From the NCBI GenBank assembly GCA_035048495.1, contig JASUTR010000243.1:389202-453201 (forward strand): a DNA stretch of 64,000 nucleotides, written 5' to 3'. Shown here piece by piece: positions 22,701 through 37,525 of the stretch. Within the stretch, counting starts at the first letter, position 1; each line of letters opens with the position of its first letter. The notes below the pieces were generated by a model, which saw only the letters and a list, made by a program, of their open reading frames with translations, was not told the origin of the DNA and did no database searches. The stretch is from Euptelea pleiosperma (Eukaryota > Streptophyta > Magnoliopsida > Ranunculales > Eupteleaceae). Both the position numbers and the translations under genes were made by a program.

Positions 22701-25633
22701 CTAAGTTGTTTCTACTGTCACGAATCTTGTTCCAACAATTCAAATGTCTTAAAACAATAGTAATGTAATAGTTTGAGTCCAATTACGAGGTCCGATTGCT
22801 AAAAAGCCATAAGTTATAGTCTTCTGAATGTAACATACAAACCGAGTCCAATTTGAGACGTTGACGCATGGATGGGCTAACTTGTTTCTACTGTCACGAA
22901 TCTTGTTCCAACAATTCAAATTTGTTAAAACAATAGTAATGGAAGAGTTTGAGTCCAATTACAAGGTCCGATTGCTAAAAAGCCATAAGTTATAGGCTTC
23001 GGAATGTAACACACAAACTGAGTCCAATTTGAGACGTTGACGCACGGATGGAGCTAACTTGTTTCTACTGTCACGAATCTTGTTCCAATAATTCAAATTT
23101 GTTAAAACAATAGTAATGGAAGAGTTTGAGTCCAATTACAAGGTCCGATTGCTAAAAAGCCATAAGTTATAGGCTTCGGAATGCAACATACAAACTGAGT
23201 CCAATTTGAGACGTTGACGCACGGATGGAGCTAACTTCTTTCGACTGTCCCGAATCTTGTTCCAACACTTCAAATGTGTTGAAACAATAGTAGTGGAAGA
23301 ATTCGGGTCTAATTACGAGGTCCGGTTGCGAAAAAGTCACAAGTTATAGGCTTCGGAATGTAACTCACAAACTGAGTCCAATTTCAGACGATGACGAACG
23401 GATGGACCTAACTTGTTTCGACTGTCATGAATCTTGTTCCAACACTTCAGAAGTGTTCAAACAATAGTAATGGAAGAGTTTGAGTAAAATTACAAGTTCC
23501 GGTTGCGACAAAGTCACAAGTTATAGGCTTCGGAATGTAACACTCAAACTGAGTCCAATTTGAGACGTTGATGCACGGATGGAGCTACCTTGTTTCTACT
23601 GTCACGAATCTTGTTCCAACAATTCAAATTTGTTAAAACATTAGTAATGGAAGAGTTTGAGTCCAATTACAAGGTCCGATTGCTAAAAAGCCATAAGTTA
23701 TAGGCTTCGAAATGTAACACACAAACTGAGTCCAATTAAAGACATTGACGCACGGATGGAGCTAACTTCTTTCGCCTGTCCCGAATCTTGTTCCAACACT
23801 TCAAATGTGTTGAAACAATAGTAATGGAAGAGTTTGAGTTAAATTATGAGGTTCGGTTGCGACAAAGTCACAAGTTATAGGCTTCGGAATGTAACACACT
23901 AACTGAGTCCAATTTGAGACGTTGACGCAAGGATGGAGGTAACTTGTTTCGACTATACCGAATCTTGGTCCAACACTTCAGATGTGTTGAAACAATAGTA
24001 ATGGAAGAGTTTAAGTAAAATTACGAGGTCCGGTTGCGACAAAGTCACAAGTTATATGCTTTGGAATGTAACACACAAACTGAGTCCAATTTCAGACGTT
24101 GACGTACGGATGGAGCTAACTTTGTTCGACTGTCATGAATCTTGTTCCAACACTTCAAAAGTGTTGAAACAATAGTAATGGAAGAGTTTGAGTCTAATTA
24201 CGAGATCCGATTTCGAAAAAGTCATAAATTATAGGCTTAGGAATGTAAAACACAAACTGAGTCCAATTTCAGATGTGGACGCACGGATGGAGCTAACTTG
24301 TTTCGACTGTCCCAAATCTTGTTCCAACTCTTCAAATCTGTTGAATCAATAGTAATAGAAGAGTTTGAGTCAAATTATGAGGTCCGGTTGCGAAAAAGTC
24401 ACAAGTTATAGGCTTCGGAATGTATCACACAAACTAAGTCCAATTTGTGACGTTGACGAACGGATGGAGCTAACTTGTTTCGACTGTCACGAAACTTGTT
24501 CCAACACTTCAAATGTGTTGAAACAATAGTAATGGAAGAGTTTGAGTTCAATTACGAGGTCCGGTTGCGAAAAAGTCACAAGTTATAGGCTTCGGAATGT
24601 AACACACAAACTGAGTCCAATTAAGACATGGACGCACGGACGGAGCTAACTTGTTTCGACTATCCCGAATCTTGTTCCAACACTTCAAATGTGTTGAAAC
24701 AGTAGTAATGGAAGAATTCGAGTCGAATTACGAGGTCCGATTGGGAAAAAGTCACAAGTTATAGGCTTCGGAACGTAACTCACTAACTGAGTCCAATTTG
24801 AGACGTTGACGCACGGATGGAGCTAACTTGTTTCGACTGTCCAAATCTTGTTCCAACACTTCAAATCTGTTGAAACAATAGTAATGGAAGAGTTTGAGTC
24901 CAATTACAAGGTCTGGTTGCGAAGAAGTCACAAGTTATAGGCTTCAGAATGTGAGACACAAACTGAGTCCAATTTGAGACGTTGACGCACGGATGGAGCT
25001 AACTTGTTTCGACTGTCACGAATCTTGATCCAACACTTCAAATCTGTTGAAACAATAGTAATGGAATAGTTGGAGTCCAATTACGAGGTCTGATTGCGAA
25101 AAAGTCAAAAGTTATAGGCTTTGAAATGTAACTCACAAACTGAGTCCAATTAAAGACATTGACGCATGGATGGAGCTAACTTGTTTCGACTGTCCCGAAT
25201 CTTGTTCCAACACTTCAAATGTGTTGAAACAATAGTAGTGGAAGAATTCGAGTCTAATTACGAGGTCCGGTTGCGAAAAAGTCACAAGTTATAGAATTCG
25301 GAATGTAACTCACAAACTGAGTCCAATTTCAGACGATGACGAACGGATGGACCTAACTTGTTTCGACTGTCATGAATCTTGTTCCAACACTTCAAAAGTG
25401 TTCAAACAATAGTAATGGAAGACTTTGAGTAAAATTACAAGGTCCGGTTGCGACAAAGTCACAAGTTATAGGCTTCGGAATGTAACACTCAAACTGAGTC
25501 CAATTTGAGACGTTGATGCACGGATGGAGCTAACTTGTTTCTACTGTCACGAATCTTGTTCCAACAATTCAAATTTGTTAAAACAATAGTAATGGAAGAG
25601 TTTGAGTCCAATTACAAGGTCCGATTGCTAAAA
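19265..25633. repeat. 36-monomer higher-order block, copy 1 (6369 bp)
   Basis: Every private variant I compared reappears 6369 bp downstream: AATCTATTG (about 19736), CCGGTAGCG (about 19961), GACTGTAATG (about 20058), the six-A run at 22623, the shortened GATGGGCTAAC at 22872, GGAGCTACC at 23581, AACTCTTC near 24326, and TAGAATTCGG near 25293. The length is 36 x 177 minus 3, and the visible single-base indels inside the block account for the missing 3 bp. The right end is a hybrid monomer that switches from GATTGCTAAAA to AGTCACAAG at 25634. Confidence 0.92.
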
Positions 25634-28600
25634 AGTCACAAGTTATAGGCTTCGGAATGTAACACACAAACTGAGTCCAATTAAGGACATTGACGCACGG
25701 ACGGAGCTAACTTGTTTCGACTGTCCCGAATCTTGTTCCAACACTTCAAATGTGTTGAAACAGTAGTAATGGAAGAATTCGAGTCGAATTACGAGGTCCG
25801 ATTGGGAAAAAGTCACAAGTTATAGGCTTCGGAACGTAACACACTAACTGAGTCCAATTTGAGACGTTGACGCACGGATGGAGCTAACTTGTTTCGACTG
25901 TCCCAAATCTTGTTCCAACACTTCAAATCTGTTGAAACAATAGTAATGGAAGAGTTTGAGTCCAATTACAAGGTCTGGTTGCGAAGAAGTCACAAGTTAT
26001 AGGCTTCAGAATGTGAGACACAAACTGAGTCCAATTTGAGACGTTGACGCACGGATGGAGCTAACTTGTTTCGACTGTCACGAATCTTGATCCAACACTT
26101 CAAATCTATTGAAACAATAGTAATGGAATAGTTGGAGTCCAATTACGAGGTCCGATTGCGAAAAAGTCAAAAGTTATAGGCTTTGAAATGTAACTCACAA
26201 ACTGAGTCCAATTAAAGACATTGACGCATGGATGGAGCTAACTTGTTTCGACTGTCCCGAATCTTGTTCCAACACTTCAAATGTGTTGAAACAATAGTAG
26301 TGGAAGAATTCGAGTCTAATTACGAGGTCCGGTAGCGAAAAAGTCACAAATTATAGGCTTCGGAATGTAACTCACAAACTGAGTCCAATTTCAGACGTTG
26401 ACGCACGGATGGAGCTAACTTGTTTCGACTGTAATGAATCTTGTTCCAACACTTCAAAAGTGTTGAAACAATAGTAATGGAAGAGTTTGAGTAAAATTAC
26501 GAGGTCCGGTTGCGACAAAGTCACAAGTTATAGGCTTCGGAATGTAACACACAAACTGAGTCCAATTTGAGACGTTGACGCACGGATGGAGCTAACTTGT
26601 TTCTACTGTCACGAATCTTGTTCCAACAATTCAAATTTGTTAAAACAATAGTAATGGAAGAGTTTGAGTCAAATTACAAGGTCCGATTGCTAAAAAGCCA
26701 TAAGTTATAGGCTTCGGAATGTAACACACAAACTTAGTCCAATTAAAGACATTGATGCACGGATGGAGCTAACTTCTTTCGACTATCCCGAATCTTGTTC
26801 CAACACTTCAAATGTGTTGAAACAATAGTAATGAAAGAGTTTGAATAAAATTATGAGATCCGGTTGCGAAAAAGTCACAAGTTATAGGCTTCGGAATGTA
26901 ACAAACAAACTGAGTCCAATTTGAGACGTTGACGCACGGATGGAGCTAACTTGTTTCTACTGTCCCGAATCTTGTTCCAACACTTCAAATGTGTTGAAAC
27001 AATAGTAATGGAAGAGTTTGAGTAAAATTATGAGGTCCGGTTGCGACAAAGTCACAAGGTATAGGCTTCGGAATGTAACACACAAACTGAGTCCAATTTG
27101 AGACGTTGACGCACGGATGGAGCTAACTTGTTTCTACTGTCACGAATCTTGTTCCAAGAATTCAAATGTTTGAAAACAATAGTAATGGAATAGTTTGAGT
27201 CCAATTACAAGGTCCGATTACTAAAAAGCCATAAGTTATAGGCTTCGGAATGTAACTCACAAATTGAGCCCAATTTGAGACGTTGACGCACGGATAGAGC
27301 TAACTTGTTTCGACTGTCACGAATCTTGTTCCAACACTTCAAATGTGTTGAAACAATAGTAATGGAAGAGTTTGATTCCAATTACGATTTTCGGTTGCGA
27401 AAAAGTCACAAGTTATAGGCTTCGGAATGTAACACACAAACTGAGTCTAATTTGAGATGTTGACGCACGGATGGAGCTAACTTGTTTCTACTGTCACGAA
27501 TCTTGTTCCAACAATTCAAATTTGTCAAAACAATTGTAATGGAAGAGTTTGAGTCCAATTACAAAGTCCGATTGCTAAAAAGCCATAAATTATAGGCTTC
27601 GGAATGTAAAACACAAACTGAGTCCGATTAAAAACATTGATGCACGGATGGAGCTAACTTGTTTCGACTGTCCCGAATCCTGCTCCAACACTTCAAATGT
27701 GTTGAAACAATTGTAATGGAAGAGTTTGAGTCCAATTAGGAGGTCCGGTTGCGAAAAAGTCGCAAGTTATAGGCTTCGGAATGTAACAAACAAACTGAGT
27801 CCAATTATAGACATTGAGGCACGGATGGAGATAACTTGTTTCGACGGTCCCAAATCTTGTTCCAACACTTCAAATTTGTTGAAACAATAGTAATGGAAGA
27901 GTTTGAGTACAATTACGAGGTCTGGTTGCGAAAAAGTCACAAGTTATAGGCTTCAGAATGTGAGACACAAACTGAGTCTAATTTGAGATGTTGACGCACG
28001 GATAGAGCTAACTTGTTTCTACTGTCACGAATCTTGTTCCAACAATTCAAATTTGTTAAAACAATAGTAATGGAAGAGTTTGAGTCCAATTACAAGGTCC
28101 GATTGCTAAAAAGCCATAAGTTATAGGCTTCGAAATGTAACATACAAACTGAGTCCAATTTGCGACGCTGACGCACGGATGGAGCTAACTTCTTTCGACT
28201 GTCCCGAATCTTGTTCCAACACTTCAAATGTGTTGAAACAACAGTAATGGAAGAGTTTGAGTAAAATTACAAGGTCCGGTTGTGACAAAGTCACAAGTTA
28301 TAGGCTTCGGAATGTAACACACAAACTGAGTCCAATTTGAGACGTTGACGCACGGATGGACCTAACTTTTTTTACTGTCCCGAATCTTGTTCCAACACTA
28401 CAAATCTGTTGAAACAATAGTAATTGAAGAGTTCGAGTCTAATTACGAGATCCGATTGCGAAAAAGTCACAAATTATAGGCTTCGGAATGTAACACACAA
28501 ACTGAGTCCAATTTGAGATGTTGACGCACGGATGGAGCTAACTTGTTTCGACTGTCCCAAATCTTGTTCCAACACTTCAAATCTGTTGAATCAATAGTAA

Positions 28601-31600
28601 TGGAAGAGTTTGAGTCAAATTATGAGGTCCGATTGCGAAAAAGTCACAAGGTATAGGCTTCGGAATGTATCACACAAACTAAGTCCAATTTGAGACGTTG
28701 ACGAACGGATGGAGCTAACTTGTTTCGACTGTTACGAATCTTGTTCCAACACTTCAAATGTGTTGAAACAATAGTAATGAAAGAGTTGGAGTTCAATTAC
28801 GAGGTCCGGTTGCGAAAAAGTCACAAGTTATATGCTTCGGTATGTAACACACAAACTGAGTCCAATTAAAGACATTGACGCATGGATGGAGCTAACTTGT
28901 TTCGACTGTCCCGAATCTTCTTCCAACACTTCAAATGTGTTGAAACAATAGTAGTGGAAGAATTCGAGTCTAATTACGAGGTCCGGTTGCGAAAAAAGTC
29001 ACAAGTTATAGGCTTCGGAATGTAACACACAAACTGAGTCCAATTTGAGTCGTTGACGCACGGATGGAGCTAAGTTGTTTCTACTGTCACGAATCTTGTT
29101 CCAACAATTCAAATGTCTTAAAACAATAGTAATGTAATAGTTTGAGTCCAATTACGAGGTCCGATTGCTAAAAAGCCATAAGTTATAGTCTTCTGAATGT
29201 AACATACAAACCGAGTCCAATTTGAGACGTTGACGCATGGATGGGCTAACTTGTTTCTACTGTCACGAATCTTGTTCCAACAATTCAAATTTGTTAAAAC
29301 AATAGTAATGGAAGAGTTTGAGTCCAATTACAAGGTCCGATTGCTAAAAAGCCATAAGTTATAGGCTTCGGAATGTAACACACAAACTGAGTCCAATTTG
29401 AGACGTTGACGCACGGATGGAGCTAACTTGTTTCTACTGTCACGAATCTTGTTCCAATAATTCAAATTTGTTAAAACAATAGTAATGGAAGAGTTTGAGT
29501 CCAATTACAAGGTCCGATTGCTAAAAAGCCATAAGTTATAGGCTTCGGAATGCAACATACAAACTGAGTCCAATTTGAGACGTTGACGCACGGATGGAGC
29601 TAACTTCTTTCGACTGTCCCGAATCTTGTTCCAACACTTCAAATGTGTTGAAACAATAGTAGTGGAAGAATTCGGGTCTAATTACGAGGTCCGGTTGCGA
29701 AAAAGTCACAAGTTATAGGCTTCGGAATGTAACTCACAAACTGAGTCCAATTTCAGACGATGACGAACGGATGGACCTAACTTGTTTCGACTGTCATGAA
29801 TCTTGTTCCAACACTTCAGAAGTGTTCAAACAATAGTAATGGAAGAGTTTGAGTAAAATTACAAGTTCCGGTTGCGACAAAGTCACAAGTTATAGGCTTC
29901 GGAATGTAACACTCAAACTGAGTCCAATTTGAGACGTTGATGCACGGATGGAGCTACCTTGTTTCTACTGTCACGAATCTTGTTCCAACAATTCAAATTT
30001 GTTAAAACATTAGTAATGGAAGAGTTTGAGTCCAATTACAAGGTCCGATTGCTAAAAAGCCATAAGTTATAGGCTTCGAAATGTAACACACAAACTGAGT
30101 CCAATTAAAGACATTGACGCACGGATGGAGCTAACTTCTTTCGCCTGTCCCGAATCTTGTTCCAACACTTCAAATGTGTTGAAACAATAGTAATGGAAGA
30201 GTTTGAGTTAAATTATGAGGTTCGGTTGCGACAAAGTCACAAGTTATAGGCTTCGGAATGTAACACACTAACTGAGTCCAATTTGAGACGTTGACGCAAG
30301 GATGGAGGTAACTTGTTTCGACTATACCGAATCTTGGTCCAACACTTCAGATGTGTTGAAACAATAGTAATGGAAGAGTTTAAGTAAAATTACGAGGTCC
30401 GGTTGCGACAAAGTCACAAGTTATATGCTTTGGAATGTAACACACAAACTGAGTCCAATTTCAGACGTTGACGTACGGATGGAGCTAACTTTGTTCGACT
30501 GTCATGAATCTTGTTCCAACACTTCAAAAGTGTTGAAACAATAGTAATGGAAGAGTTTGAGTCTAATTACGAGATCCGATTTCGAAAAAGTCATAAATTA
30601 TAGGCTTAGGAATGTAAAACACAAACTGAGTCCAATTTCAGATGTGGACGCACGGATGGAGCTAACTTGTTTCGACTGTCCCAAATCTTGTTCCAACTCT
30701 TCAAATCTGTTGAATCAATAGTAATAGAAGAGTTTGAGTCAAATTATGAGGTCCGGTTGCGAAAAAGTCACAAGTTATAGGCTTCGGAATGTATCACACA
30801 AACTAAGTCCAATTTGTGACGTTGACGAACGGATGGAGCTAACTTGTTTCGACTGTCACGAAACTTGTTCCAACACTTCAAATGTGTTGAAACAATAGTA
30901 ATGGAAGAGTTTGAGTTCAATTACGAGGTCCGGTTGCGAAAAAGTCACAAGTTATAGGCTTCGGAATGTAACACACAAACTGAGTCCAATTAAGACATGG
31001 ACGCACGGACGGAGCTAACTTGTTTCGACTATCCCGAATCTTGTTCCAACACTTCAAATGTGTTGAAACAGTAGTAATGGAAGAATTCGAGTCGAATTAC
31101 GAGGTCCGATTGGGAAAAAGTCACAAGTTATAGGCTTCGGAACGTAACTCACTAACTGAGTCCAATTTGAGACGTTGACGCACGGATGGAGCTAACTTGT
31201 TTCGACTGTCCAAATCTTGTTCCAACACTTCAAATCTGTTGAAACAATAGTAATGGAAGAGTTTGAGTCCAATTACAAGGTCTGGTTGCGAAGAAGTCAC
31301 AAGTTATAGGCTTCAGAATGTGAGACACAAACTGAGTCCAATTTGAGACGTTGACGCACGGATGGAGCTAACTTGTTTCGACTGTCACGAATCTTGATCC
31401 AACACTTCAAATCTGTTGAAACAATAGTAATGGAATAGTTGGAGTCCAATTACGAGGTCTGATTGCGAAAAAGTCAAAAGTTATAGGCTTTGAAATGTAA
31501 CTCACAAACTGAGTCCAATTAAAGACATTGACGCATGGATGGAGCTAACTTGTTTCGACTGTCCCGAATCTTGTTCCAACACTTCAAATGTGTTGAAACA

Positions 31601-32002
31601 ATAGTAGTGGAAGAATTCGAGTCTAATTACGAGGTCCGGTTGCGAAAAAGTCACAAGTTATAGAATTCGGAATGTAACTCACAAACTGAGTCCAATTTCA
31701 GACGATGACGAACGGATGGACCTAACTTGTTTCGACTGTCATGAATCTTGTTCCAACACTTCAAAAGTGTTCAAACAATAGTAATGGAAGACTTTGAGTA
31801 AAATTACAAGGTCCGGTTGCGACAAAGTCACAAGTTATAGGCTTCGGAATGTAACACTCAAACTGAGTCCAATTTGAGACGTTGATGCACGGATGGAGCT
31901 AACTTGTTTCTACTGTCACGAATCTTGTTCCAACAATTCAAATTTGTTAAAACAATAGTAATGGAAGAGTTTGAGTCCAATTACAAGGTCCGATTGCTAA
32001 AA
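25634..32002. repeat. 36-monomer higher-order block, copy 2 (6369 bp)
   Basis: Tandem copy of 19265-25633. I found no difference at the private-variant sites checked across its length, including the shared one-base indels near 28362, 28992, 29241, 30994 and 31209. It exits at about 32002 into GATTGCTAAAAAGCCATAAG, the unrecombined form of the monomer. Near-zero divergence means either a very recent unequal exchange or an assembly duplication. Confidence 0.92.
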
Positions 32003-35000
32003 AGCCATAAGTTATAGGCTTCGGAATGTAACACACAAACTGAGTCCAATTAAAGACATTGACGCACGGATGGAGCTAACTTCTTTCGCCTGTCCTGAAT
32101 CTTGTTCCAACACTTCAAATGTGTTGAAACAATAGTAATGGAAGAGTTTGAGTTAAATTATGAGGTTCGGTTGCGACAAAGTCACAAGTTATAGGCTTCG
32201 GAATGTAACACACTGACTTAGTCCAATTTGAGACGTTGACGCACGGATGGAGGTAACTTGTTTCAACTATACTGAATCTTGGTCCAACACTTCAGATGTG
32301 TTGAAACAATAGTAATGGAATAGTTTAAGTAAAATTACGAGGTCCGGTTGCGACAAAGTCACAAGTTATATGCTTTGGAATGTAACACACAAACTGAGTC
32401 CAATTTCAGACGTTGACGTACGGATGGAGCTAACTTTGTTCGACTGTCACGAATCTTGTTCCAACAATTCAAATGTCTTAAAACAATAGTAATGTAATAG
32501 TTTGAGTCCAATTACGAGGTCCGATTGCTAAAAAGCCATAAGTTATAGTCTTCTGAATGTAACATACAAACTGAGACCAATTTGAGACGTTGACGCATGG
32601 ATGGAGCTAACTTGTTTCTACTGTCACGAATCTTGTTCCAACAATTCAAATTTGTTAAAACAATAGTAATGGAAGAGTTTGAGTCCAATTACAAGGTCCG
32701 ATTGCTAAAAAGCCATAAGTTATAGGCTTCGGAATGTAACACACAAACTGAGTCCAATTTGAGACGTTGACGCACGGATAGAGCTAACTTGTTTCTACTG
32801 TCACGAATCTTGTTCCAATAATTCAAATTTGTTAAAACATTAGTAATGGAAGAGTTTGAGTCCAATTACAAGGTCCGATTGCTAAAAAGCCATAAGTTAT
32901 ATGCTTCGGAATGCAACATACAAACTGAGTCAAATTTGAGACGTTGACGCACGGATGGAGCTAACTTGTTTCGACTGTCCCAAATCTTGTTCCAACACTT
33001 CAAATCTGTTGAAACAATAGTAATGGAAGAGTTTGAGTCCAATTACAAGGTCTGGTTGCGAAGAAGTCACAAGTTATAGGCTTCAGAATGTGAGACACAA
33101 ACTGAGTCCAATTTGAGACGTTGACGCACGGATGGAGCTAACTTGTTTCGACTGTCACGAATCTTGATCCAACACTTCAAATCTGTTGAAACAATAGTAA
33201 TGGAATAGTTGGAGTCCAATTACGAGGTCTGATTGCGAAAAAGTCAAAAGTTATAGGCTTTGAAATGTAACCCACAAACTGAGTCCAATTAAAGACATTG
33301 ACGCATGGATGGAGCTAACTTGTTTCGACTGTCCCGAATCTTGTTCCAACACTTCAAATGTGTTGAAACAATAGTAGTGGAAGAATTCGAGTCTAATTAC
33401 GAGGTCCGGTTGCGAAAAAGTCACAAGTTATAGGCTTCGGAATGTAACTCACAAACTGAGTCCAATTTCAGACGATGACGAACGGATGGAACTAACTTGT
33501 TTCGACTGTCATGAATCTTGTTCCAACACTTCAAAAGTGTTCAAACAATAGTAATGGAAGAGTTTGAGTAAAATTACAAGGTCCGGTTGCGACAAAGTCA
33601 CAAGTTATAGGCTTCGGAATGTAACACACAAACTGAGTCCAATTAAAGACATTGACGCACGGATGGAGCTAACTTCTTTCGCCTGTCCCGAATCTTGTTC
33701 CAACACTTCAAATGTGTTGAAACAATAGTAATGGAGGAGTTTGAGTTAAATTATGAGGTTCGGTTGCGACAAAGTCACAAGTTATAGGCTTCGGAATGTA
33801 ACACACTAACTGAGTCCAATTTGAGACGTTGACGCACGGATGGAGGTAACTTGTTTCGACTATACCGAATCTTGGTCAACACTTCAGATGTGTTGAAACA
33901 ATAGTAATGGAAGAGTTTAAGTAAAATTACGAGGTCCGGTTGCGACAAAGTCACAAGTTATATGCTTTGGAATGTAACACACAAACTGAGTCCAATTTCA
34001 GAAGTTGACGTACGGATGGAGCTAACTTTGTTCGACTGTCATGAATCTTGTTCCAACACTTCAAAAGTGTTGAAATATTAGTAATGGAAGTGTTTGAGTC
34101 TAATTACGTGATCCGATTTCGAAAAAGTCACAAATTATAGGCTTAGGAATGTAAAACACAAACTGAGTCCAATTTCAGATGTTGACGCACGGATGGAGCT
34201 AACTTGTTTCGACTGTCCCAAATCATGTTCCAACACTTCAAATCTGTTGAATCAATAGTAATAGAAGAGTTTGAGTCAAATTATGAGGTCCGGTTGCGCA
34301 AAAGTCACAAGTTATAGGCTTCGGAATGTATCACACAAACTAAGTCCAATTTGTAACGTTGACGAACGGATGGAGCTAACTTGTTTCGACTGTCACGAAA
34401 CTTGTTCCAACACTTCAAATGTGTTGAAACAATAGTAATGGAAGAGTTTGAGTTCAATTACGAGGTCCGGTTGCGAAAAAGTCACAAGTTATAGGCTTCG
34501 GAATGTAACACACAAACTGAGTCCAATTAAAGACATGGACGCACGGACGGAGCTAACTTGTTTCGACTATCCCGAATCTTGTTCCAACACTTCAAATGTG
34601 TTGAAACAGTAGTAATGGAAGAATTCGAGTCGAATTACGAGGTCCGATTGGGAAAAAGTCACAAGTTATAGGCTTCGGAACGTAACTCACTAACTGAGTC
34701 CAATTTGAGACGTTGACGCACGGATGGAGCTAACTTGTTTCGACTGTCCCAAATCTTCTTCCAACACTTCAAATCTGTTGAAACAATAGTAATGGAAGAG
34801 TTTGAGTCCAATTACAAGGTCTGGTTGCGAAGAAGTCACAAGTTATAGGCTTCAGAATGTGAGACACAAACTGAGTCCAATTTGAGACGTTGACGCACGG
34901 ATGGAGCTAACTTGTTTCGACTGTCACGAATCTTGATCCAACACTTCAAATCTGTTGAAACAATAGTAATGGAATAGTTGGAGTCCAATTACGAGGTCTG

Positions 35001-37525
35001 ATTGCGAAAAAGTCAAAAGTTATAGGCTTTGAAATGTAACTCACAAACTGAGTCCAATTAAAGACACTGACGCATGGATGGAGCTAACTTGTTTCGACTG
35101 TCCCGAATCTTGTTCCAACACTTCAAATGTGTTGAAACAATAGTAGTGGAAGAATTCGAGTCTAATTACGAGGTCCGGTTGCGAAAAAGTCACAAGTTAT
35201 AGGCTTCGGAATGTAACTCACAAACTGAGTCCAATTTCAGACGATGACGAACGGATGGACCTAACTTGTTTCGACTGTCATGAATCTTGTTCCAACACTT
35301 CAAAAGTGTTCAAACAATAGTAATGGAAGAGTTTGAGTAAAATTACAAGGTCCGGTTGCGACAAAGTCACAAGTTATAGGCTTCGGAATGTAACACTCAA
35401 ACTGAGTCCAATTTGAGACGTTGATGCACAGATGGAGCTAACTTGTTTCTACTGTCACGAATCTTGTTCCAACAATTCAAATTTGTTAAAACAATAGTAA
35501 TGGAAGAGTTTGAGTCCAATTACAAGGTCCGATTGCTAAAAAGCCATAAGTTATAGGCTTCGGAATGTAACACACAAACTGAGTCCAATTAAAGACATTG
35601 ACGCACGGATGGAGCTAACTTCTTTCGCCTGTCCTGAATCTTGTTCCAACACTTCAAATGTGTTGAAACAATAGTAATGGAAGAGTTTGAGTTAAATATG
35701 AGGTTCGGTTGCGACAAAGTCACAAGTTATAGGCTTCGGAATGTAACACACTGACTGAGTCCAATTTGAGACGTTGGCGCACGGATGGAGGTAACTTGTT
35801 TCAACTATACCGAATCTTGGCCCAACACTTCAGATGTGTTGAAACAATAGTAATGGAAGAGTTTAAGTAAAATTACGAGGTCCGGTTGCGACAAAGTCAC
35901 AAGTTATATGCTTTGGAATGTAACACACAAACTGAGTCCAATTTCAGACGTTGACGTACGGATGGAGCTAACTTTGTTCGACTGTCACGAATCTTGTTCC
36001 AACAATTCAAATGTCATAAAACAATAGTAATGTAATAGTTTGAGTCCAATTACGAGGTCCGATTGCTAAAAAGCCATAAGTTATAGTCTTCTGAATGTAA
36101 CATACAAACTGAGACCAATTTGAGACGTTGACGCATGGATGGAGCTAACTTGTTTCTACTGTCACGAATCTTGTTCCAACAATTCAAATTTGTTAAAACA
36201 ATAGTAATGGAAGAGTTTGAGTCCAATTACAAGGTCCGATTGCTAAAAAGCCATAAGTTATAGGCTTCGGAATGTCACACACAAACTGAGTCCAATTTGA
36301 GACGTTGACGCACGGATAGAGCTAACTTGTTTCTACTGTCACGAATCTTGTTCCAATAATTCAAATTTGTTAAAACATTAGTAATGGAAGAGTTTGAGTC
36401 CAATTACAAGGTCCGATTGCTAAAAAGCCATAAGTTATATGCTTAAGAATGCAACATACAAACTGAGTCCAATTTGAGACGTTGACGCACGGATGGAGCT
36501 AACTTGTTTCGACTGTCCCAAATCTTGTTCCAACACTTCAAATCTGTTGAAACAATAGTAATGGAAGAGTTTGAGTCCAATTACAAGGTCTGGTTGCGAA
36601 GAAGTCACAAGTTATAGGCTTCAGAATGTGAGACACAAACTGAGTCCAATTTGAGACGTTGACGCACGGATGGAGCTAACTTGTTTCGACTGTCACGAAT
36701 CTTGATCCAACACTTCAAATCTGTTGAAACAATAGTAATGGAATAGTTGGAGTCCAATTACGAGGTCCGATTGCGAAAAAGTCAAAAGTTATAGGCTTTG
36801 AAATGTAACTCACAAACTGAGTCCAATTAAAGACATTGACGCATGGATGGAGCTAACTTGTTTCGACTGTCCCGAATCTTGTTCCAACACTTCAAATGTG
36901 TTGAAACAATAGTAGTGGAAGAATTCGAGTCTAATTACGAGGTCCGGTTGCGAAAAAGTCACAAGTTATAGGCTTCGGAATGTAACTCACAAACTGAGTC
37001 CAATTTCAGACGATGACGAACGGATGGAACTAACTTGTTTCGACTGTCATGAATCTTGTTCCAACACTTCAAAAGTGTTCAAACAATAGTAATGGAAGAG
37101 TTTGAGTAAAATTACAAGGTCCGGTTGCGACAAAGTCACAAGTTATAGGCTTCGGAATGTAACACTCAAACTGAGTCCAATTTGAGACGTTGATGCACGG
37201 ATGGAGCTAACTTGTTTCTACTGTCACGAATCTTGTTCCAACAATTCAAATTTGTTAAAACAATAGTAATGGAAGAGTTTGAGTCCAATTACAAGGTCCG
37301 ATTGCTAAAAAGCCATAAGTTATAGGCTTCGGAATGTAACACACAAACCTAGTCCAATTAAAGACATTGACGCACGGATGGAGCTAACTTCTTTCGCCTG
37401 TCCCGAATCTTGTTCCAACACTTCAAATGTGTTGAAACAATAGTAATGGAAGAGTTTGAGTTAAATTATGAGGTTCGGTTGCGACAAAGTCACAAGTTAT
37501 AGGCTTCGGAATGTAACACACTCAC
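32003..37525. repeat. 20-monomer higher-order repeat zone
   Basis: The GATGGAGGTAAC marker lies at 32246, 33839, 35784 and 37554, spaced 9, 11 and 10 monomers. It alternates between a TTTCAACTATAC and a TTTCGACTATAC version, so the full unit is about 20 monomers (3538-3540 bp). TGTCCTGAATC at 32091 and 35630 and GAGACCAATTTG at 32573 and 36111 confirm the unit. One-base losses near 33879 and 35693 explain the departures from 3540. Confidence 0.85.

Noticed and set aside
22749..22958. 69-codon open frame on the minus strand, repeated identically at 29118-29327
   Set aside because: It lies wholly in satellite and its second copy is simply the 6369-bp duplication. Because 177 = 3 x 59, a frame that loses its stop in one variant can run through a monomer. 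No conservation as protein is indicated.
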